Shown: positions 58,708 through 64,000 of the stretch, one piece after another | Numbering within the stretch: position 1 is the stretch's first letter | Layout of the letters: each line of letters starts with the position of its first letter | Notes under the pieces: generated by a model | The model's database searches: none | Seen by the model: the letters and a program-made list of their open reading frames with translations, nothing else | Told to the model about the DNA's origin: nothing | Assembly: GCF_001619985.1 (NCBI RefSeq) | Contig: NW_017264193.1 | Span: forward strand, 2,237,726 to 2,301,725 | Direction of reading: 5' to 3' | DNA from: Xylona heveae TC161 | Taxonomy: Eukaryota > Ascomycota > Xylonomycetes > Xylonales > Xylonaceae | Length of the DNA: 64,000 nt | Made by a program: the position numbers and the translations under genes

Positions 58708-59973
58708 ATGCCACTCCTATTTACCAGACGAACAGGTAGCTCGCAGCCCGAGAAAACACTTTACATCACCGAATACGTTGAGCGCTTGGACGCTGGCATT
58801 CTGACCCCCACCACTGCATCCTTCAGATTCAAGACCTACTTCAAGGGCCATCCTCCTCTCTTCGTGAGCGAAGAACACCAGATCAAGCGCTTCCGCGACC
58901 TCTGGACCTTGGCCATTGGACAGCTTGCGGAAAAGTTTAATCTGCCAGCCGACAGAGTCCGAGAGCTCATTCGTTCAATCCCTGCTCAACAGAAGCAAAG
59001 CGTCTTCCCCGAGGGTCAGTCTCCCGCTATTGCTTCGGCATTTCATTCTTTTCCAGTGCAAAGCGCGCTTCTTCCCACCATTCTCGAGGAAGTAGATTGC
59101 AGTCCGGGAACCCAGCAGTGCAAGATGGAAAAAAAGTCTTCGGATACTCTCAAAGATGCCGCCTCCGCCGCTGCTGACCGTCAGGCCATTCGAATGAAAA
59201 TGTTCAAGCACATGCGGCCGGAATCATTTCCTCTCAGTTACCATTGGGTAATGTGGCACGACAGGTAAGGCATACCTCTCATACCTCTCATACCTCTCAT
59301 GCAGCAAATTCACATTGAAATATTGTTTCTGACTTCGTTCCTTTAACTTTAGACTCATCCCAAACATGGGCAAAAGCACCTCTTCAGCGCCAACGTACCA
59401 TGACCGCCTGAGCAATCTTGCGCAGATCAGCGATATTCGAAAATTTTGGGAAGTCGTCAATAACCTCCCTCTGACAAACTTGCCTCTCAGGGATACTGTC
59501 CACCTTTTCAAGCTAGGCACCGAGCCCGTCTGGGAGGATCCACGCAATGCGCGCGGTGGTTGCTGGACTTTTAGAATTCCCAAGGCGCATGGGCCGGAAT
59601 TCTTCATCCAGATCTTGACCATGGCCATTGGAGATTTGTTCGAGGTCGAGCCAGGTGAGTTTCTTCTTCGATCGTTTCATATTAGACTCCATTCATTGAT
59701 TGGTGTTTTCTCCCGCCAGGCGACGACATTTGCGGCATCAGCATGTCTGTTCGGTTTACTTCTAATCTCATCATGATCTGGAACCGAGACTCGTCCAACC
59801 AAAAGTCAATAGATGGCATTCTCGCACTCGTGCTTAGAGAGATTCCAGAGCATCTTCGTCCCAAAGAAGGCGGGTGTTACTATAAGAAGCACTCAGAACA
59901 CAACAGCTTCAATAAAGAATTGGCGGAAAGCAAAGAAGCTGCAAAGCGCCTCGCCATGCCGAACGTTCCTTGA
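58708..59973 (+). CDS. eIF4E-family cap-binding protein, class II (4E-HP)-like, 370 aa
   Basis: Exons 58708-59264, 59353-59654 and 59720-59973. The C-terminal half is an eIF4E fold: YHWVMWHDRL, then DIRKFWEVVNNLP, the cap-stacking Trp in GTEPVWEDPRN, GGCWTFRIPK, and IMIWNRDSS. At the position of the first cap-stacking Trp (W56 in human eIF4E) there is Tyr, in APTYHDRL. That change is typical of class II proteins such as 4E-HP, which usually repress translation; classical eIF4E would have Trp. About 185 residues precede the core, far longer than usual, partly structured (TLYITEYVERLDAGILTPTT). The start at 58708 is in CACAATG. Intron 1 contains a 10-base tandem repeat. Confidence 0.88.
59272..59301. 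repeat. 10-bp tandem repeat, three units, inside an eIF4E-like intron
   Basis: CATACCTCTC is repeated three times just after the donor of intron 1 (59265-59352). Confidence 0.85.
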
Positions 59974-60742
59974 GATTGGTGCGGCTGTGCTCCGCTGCTG
60001 GCTTGGTCTTTCCTTCTCGCTAGGGTCTTTCCCCTGGTTCTGTCTCTCCAACCCTGGTCTCTGATTAATCGGTTATTATTATGATGATGGTGATGATGAT
60101 GATGATTTTATGCTGGCAATACCCGGGCGCTCACGATGTTTTTGGACGGCGCACTTAGATTCGTTTTGCTTCACGGCGACTTGTATGAGGGGTGGTGACG
60201 AATTACTTTAGAACTTTTGCTCCTCTTTATCTTGTGGGTAGCTTCCACGAACCAAACGGTGTTATGAAACAATAGATAGACTTTACCTTGAGTTACTGCA
60301 GATAACTCGATGTCATATCTTTGTGTTGTAGGTACTCGCTCTGAAAAAACCAACCTCCAACTAGAGCCAACCAACGTATACACGACAACAGCTGGTACGA
60401 AACCAAATCGGCCCTTTGACACCCTTCAAGAGATATTGGAAATTTTAAATTATAAAGTACACTCTGTCTACCATGTAAACACTGGCAATGACCTCAAAGA
60501 GGAGAAGCAAACGCCCGACTTCAGCTTACCCAGCCAATACCACGCGCCTTGGACGACCAACAACCATATGCAAAAAAAAGTCCCCGTTCTCAGTAAATTG
60601 AAAAAGATTTCCAACATGAAACGCCTCCCCCTATACGTCCCATATACGCCCGCAGCCCGTAAGAGCTAAGCAACATTAACAAATCACAGGAACCCATTGA
60701 TAAAAAAAAAGAAAGTCGCGGTGGGGAAATCGACATCATTTT
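59974..60742. other. Convergent intergenic region eIF4E-like / EF-hand gene
   Basis: About 770 bases tail-to-tail, with a GAT trinucleotide repeat (60080-60106). The open frame at 60310-60669 (119 codons) has no recognisable family and is not accepted as a gene. Confidence 0.5.
60080..60106. repeat. (GAT)n microsatellite
   Basis: Near-perfect trinucleotide repeat about 110 bases after the eIF4E-like stop codon. Confidence 0.8.
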
Positions 60743-61562
60743 TCAAAACACCCCTGCCCGTCTCATCACGGCCTCGAAATCCTCCAGTCGTACGCCACGA
60801 TGCACGCCCTCCCCACCATTCGCTTCGAGAATCATATCCCGCAGGACGTCATCTGAGACTTCCTCTCTCAGTTCGCGCGCTACACGCCGCAGGTGGGCCA
60901 GCGAAATTGGCCCCTCCGCACCATGCGTGAAGAGCCTAAATGCCGTCTCGACTTCCTCGGACAGATCCGCGTCGTCCCGCGTGCGGAGTTTGAGCGCGCA
61001 TATTGTTACAAAGGACGGGTACGTGGCGAAACCGACATCGGTGGGGTCGAGGGTTTCTATGATTTCGCGCATCTCGTCTTTATTCGTTGGTGGGAGACCT
61101 AGTGCTCTTTTTGCGTCTGTCAGTTATAAATTGTAATGGATCCGACGCGGTTTGGGATTCAACAAGTGACTCGATCCGACAGGGGTGTTTGGATCCGACA
61201 GGTTGAGGGCTTGAAAAGACGGATATGGAACATACATTAATGCTCTGCGCACCTCCTCGACGGGAATCACGCCCTCTTTCTCGCCCTCGTAGTCTTCGTG
61301 CGGCACGCTGAACAGATTCCATGCTTCCCGGATCTCGGCCTCTTCTTCGCCGCTGATGTTGTTCTCCTTTGCGAGTTTGGATTGGCGGGTTTTCTTCTCA
61401 GTCGGCTTTGGCGCCGCCGCTGCGGCCGTCGCGGGACGTCGTTTGGCTGGCTACGAATGTTGAAGGGCATAAATTAGCAAGGGTATTTCTTTAACGTAGG
61501 TTCCAGAGAATATGATTCAGCGCTGGGGGTAAAAAGCAGAGAAGTATTTGTCAACGTACCAT
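60743..61562 (-). CDS. EF-hand-fold calmodulin/centrin-like protein with degenerate loops, 193 aa
   Basis: Exons 61562-61560 (the ATG alone), 61450-61236 and 61106-60743. The N-terminus is Lys/Ala/Pro-rich and disordered (about 1-30), followed by four EF-hand-like helix pairs: EEEAEIREAWNLFS, LGLPPTNKDEMREIIETLDP, VETAFRLFTHGAEGPISLAH and LRDMILEANGGEGVHRGVRL. None of the loops keeps the DxDxDG calcium ligands; the best (DPTDVGFATYPSF) lacks positions 3 and 5. It therefore resembles centrin/calmodulin in fold but probably does not bind calcium, like yeast Rad33 (a comparison, not an identification). The acceptor of intron 2 (AAAAAG at 61107) was chosen because it alone keeps the frame. Confidence 0.78.
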
Positions 61563-62630
61563 GACTAGAGCGGGGTGGTGAAGTCGGTGTCTCCACAGAG
61601 ACCAACACCGGAGCTCAACCTAAGGCAGCTCGGTGCGAGGTGGTGGTGGTGACGTCCTTGAATCTTTTTGGTGTTGCGGCTCTTGTCGGAGGATCGGGGC
61701 CTGTTTGTTCCTCGGTTTGGCGCGGCCATGTGGGGTTCTTTTGTAGCTTAGGTTTAGCGAGGAACTTGTTTTCGCGCCTACAAAGCTCGTCGCTGCGAAT
61801 TTTCTTTCTCGCTTTTTCATTTCTTTTTCTTTGTGCACCCTCGCTCCTCTTTCAGCGAACATGCTCAGCAATTCTCGATGACCACTCTCGACAAGCATAT
61901 CTCTGCTAGGCAGGCATCCAGTCTAGAATGACCTCGCAATGTCTTCGTCTCAGGGCACTTGCCGATTGCTGGTAGCAGCGACTTGAAATGCGTCGACTTT
62001 ACTCAAACTTGCTATCGACGGGATTGCTTCTCTATTTCCAACTAACTTTATATATTCTAGGAATTTGCATATAGTTTCAGTTTCAGTCACTGTTTGGCGC
62101 TACTTGTTTTTGTTTCGATACGTTCAGCACATATCACACACATCGCTTCTAAAAATGCTAGAGCTCACCGTCGACACATTTGTACCAGGACGAGTGAGTG
62201 TGGACAGAGAAGCAAGAGTAAATCGTGGAGATGTCGCATCAAAGAATGTCTCATCTCCCTCCCATGGTATCCCTCCGGACTCTTAATTGAGTCCGGCATC
62301 TAGTTGTAACGTTGGCTAGGTTGTTGGTATCTGGGACGACATATCATTGTTATATCACATATTCAATTTCAATAGTCACAAAACAGGAGCTCTTCCGCTC
62401 AGAATAAAAGTCATATTTTGAATACAAAATGTTGTTTCATATTTTTATGCCGCTTTGGGCGGCTTCATGCTGGATATCGTCGTTAGATTTATGCTACCCC
62501 CCTTCCCACCGAGAATAACGCCATTCGCCTCTGCACGTAAACCACTTGCGTCCAAAGTGAGTAGAGTTGGTTCAAAACAAATACTTCAAGTATTACTAAC
62601 AGCCAGTGGCCAGACCGGGCCGGTAGGAAT
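61563..62630. other. Intergenic region upstream of the EF-hand gene
   Basis: About 1.07 kb, holding the EF-hand gene promoter and the 3' flank of the OBAP1-like gene. Open frames at 61640-61909 and 62065-62303 are not convincing. Nothing else recognised. Confidence 0.5.
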
Positions 62631-63514
62631 TTACGACTTCGCGCCAGATTTCCAAGCAGCATCCGCATCTACCGATCCATGTTAGCAAAACCCCCATATC
62701 CAGCACTGGTAGAAGTTTCCCTTCTCACTTACCCGGGTGAATCTCCGGCTCTTTGATGTACTCTCTCAAACTAGCCTTTTGCTTGGAATCCACGCCAAAG
62801 CGCCTGTCACGCTCGCCCACGTACTTCTCAAAGTCAAACTGACCGTCCTCCGTAAAACTGGTCATCAATTTCGGTGTGCCCAAGGGTAACTGGTGGCCCT
62901 TGTCAACCTGCCAAAGGTGATACACCTTGCCGTAGAGGAAGACGACATCTTCCATTTCCTTGGTTTCAGCAACTTCCCACGCCGCGTTGGGCAACAATTG
63001 AGGACCAGGCATGATCAGCATGCCGCTCTTGACCTCGTACACATGGCTGTGCCAGAGCTTGCGCTCTTCAGAATCTAGTGTCTCGTAGAGTTTAGGAGTG
63101 ATCATGTATTCGACGCCCAACAAGCGCGCGTTGGGACCCGGTCCGTCATAGAGGATGCATTGGCGCATATCTGTAGTCGGGGATTAGCTGGGGTTGAACA
63201 GCTTCAATTGCGCCAGCAAGATTTCGATGTTTGCAAAAGAGCTGACCTTCGTTGACATGAGTGCAGTAATGATTCGTCTCGACACATCGGCCAGGCTCAT
63301 CGGCGTAGGCGTGGAACGCATTGAGATGCGCGCATACTTGTCGGATCGGCGTAAAATCCTGAAAGAGAGCCCAAGTCAGTCATAACGGATTTTTGGTTCT
63401 CTGATGAAAATATTTTACCTGTGCAACGGCAGCGCCGGTCTCGAGCACTCTGCTCTTAGTAGAGAGCGGGTCACCGGGGACGTCGTTGGTGATTTTGTGG
63501 CCTTCGCAGCTCAT
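62631..63514 (-). CDS. DUF1264 / oil-body-associated protein 1 (OBAP1)-like, 227 aa
   Basis: Member of the DUF1264 family, which includes plant oil-body-associated protein OBAP1; the fungal role is not established. Exons 63514-63419, 63358-63247, 63170-62733 and 62668-62631. Conserved blocks are [67 protein letters not shown] and KVYHLWQVD; His, Cys and Tyr clusters are those of the family. No signal peptide or membrane segment is visible. The last exon codes only 12 residues. Confidence 0.9.
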
Positions 63515-63919
63515 ATCGAGAGGGTTGTCAACAAGATTGCACAATATAAACTATGCAAAATTAAATTCTTTTAAAAGAAAATGATGCGCATGCACTGTTT
63601 GCGACCAATGTTCGAGGTATTTATGTACTAGCGATGATTCGACCTTTTGTTTACGCCCTTTGAAGCATGCTTCGTTGAAATTAGGCGGGGTTGATAGAAT
63701 TGACGTCATAAATACACCACATATCTCCCAATGTTTACATAAAATTGAGGTAAGTTTCCTACAAGAAGACCTTATCGTGAAAAAGTGTGTTTTTATTTCA
63801 AAATTTATTCTACATTTTAGAATGTGCTGGTGGTGTTATTCTGTCGGACAAAGGGTAGTTAGTGTTGTACTTATCAGCCATGGACGACTAAAAGCTTGCA
63901 GAATTAAGAACATGTTGAA
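63515..63919. other. Promoter region of the OBAP1-like gene
   Basis: About 400 AT-rich bases between the OBAP1-like start and the tail of the next same-strand gene. No specific element recognised. Confidence 0.45.
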
Positions 63920-64000
63920 TCACTTGAAACTATTCTTCATCTGGCGCAAAGCTCCCATGACATCTACGGGATCCGTCTTTCCCGTTGCTTTCTGGATCTC
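63920..64000 (-). CDS. 3' end of an unidentified gene (runs off window end)
   Basis: An open frame of 26 codons and a stop, reading EIQKATGKTDPVDVMGALRQ and ending NSFK. The composition looks like protein, but the piece is too short to name. An alternative reading splices at a GTGATT donor just before the stop, so even the C-terminus is uncertain. Confidence 0.4.
   Translation of the reverse strand, partial: EIQKATGKTDPVDVMGALRQMKNSFK

Noticed and set aside
60310-60669. 119-codon plus-strand open frame between convergent genes
   Set aside because: AT-rich composition, no family match and a position in the 3' flanks of both neighbours; kept only as a mention.

Overview
The window is nuclear DNA from a filamentous ascomycete, most likely a eurotiomycete of the Aspergillus/Penicillium or Onygenales type. 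The evidence is gene-dense DNA with many short introns (about 50 to 100 nt, GTNNGT donors, CTRAC-like branch sites), and fungal-specific families such as Mdm10, the HAM1-like protein, the PPPDE-thioredoxin-PUL fusion and an UncB/Nkin3-type kinesin. The species is not resolved. All exon joins below were worked out by hand from splice signals and reading frame; for every multi-exon gene the exon lengths sum to a multiple of three.

Layout. 1-961 (-) is the N-terminal part of acetoacetyl-CoA synthetase. 3675-5732 (+) is the LCB2 subunit of serine palmitoyltransferase. 8285-10240 (+) is an unrecognised low-complexity protein. 10908-12012 (+) is triosephosphate isomerase. 12346-12874 (-) is mitoribosomal protein mL43, head-to-head with U1-70K (13139-14597, +). 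15295-16206 (-) is Mrt4, head-to-head with Mdm10 (16603-18144, +). 18765-21860 (-) is a HAM1-like protein. 24134-26720 (+) is a DUF4211 protein. 27428-28607 (-) is Tom22 and 29296-31190 (-) the MPP alpha subunit. 31794-33084 (-) is an unknown protein with one glycine-zipper membrane segment. 35676-37859 (+) is a Dma1-like FHA-RING ubiquitin ligase. 38776-40334 (-) is a degenerate MoxR-like AAA+ protein, head-to-head with Vps16 (40739-43563, +). 43761-45688 (-) is a short-tailed kinesin-3, head-to-head with Trm3 (46192-51416, +). 51795-53713 (-) is the PPPDE-thioredoxin-PUL protein, opposite the Golgi GDPase Gda1 (54597-56457, +). 56686-57354 (-) is NOPCHAP1-like. 58708-59973 (+) is a class II eIF4E-like protein. 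60743-61562 (-) is an EF-hand-fold protein, 62631-63514 (-) a DUF1264/OBAP1 protein, and 63920-64000 (-) the 3' end of an unidentified gene.

This is a core housekeeping segment, not an accessory island. I see no transposon, retroelement, CRISPR array, secondary-metabolite cluster or RNA gene I could support. Two themes recur. One is mitochondrial biogenesis: mL43, Mdm10, Tom22 and MPP alpha lie within about 19 kb, and Mdm10, TOM and MPP act along one import and assembly route. The other is RNA handling: U1-70K, Mrt4, Trm3, NOPCHAP1-like and eIF4E-like. Several neighbours share short divergent promoters.

The most unusual features are a fungal MoxR-type AAA+ protein whose Walker A and B motifs are both destroyed, a probable GC-AG intron in the kinesin motor, a 15-nt microexon in the PPPDE gene, a start codon alone in its coding exon in the EF-hand gene, two stop-free multiple-of-three introns in the DUF4211 gene, and an oversized first intron in tom22.
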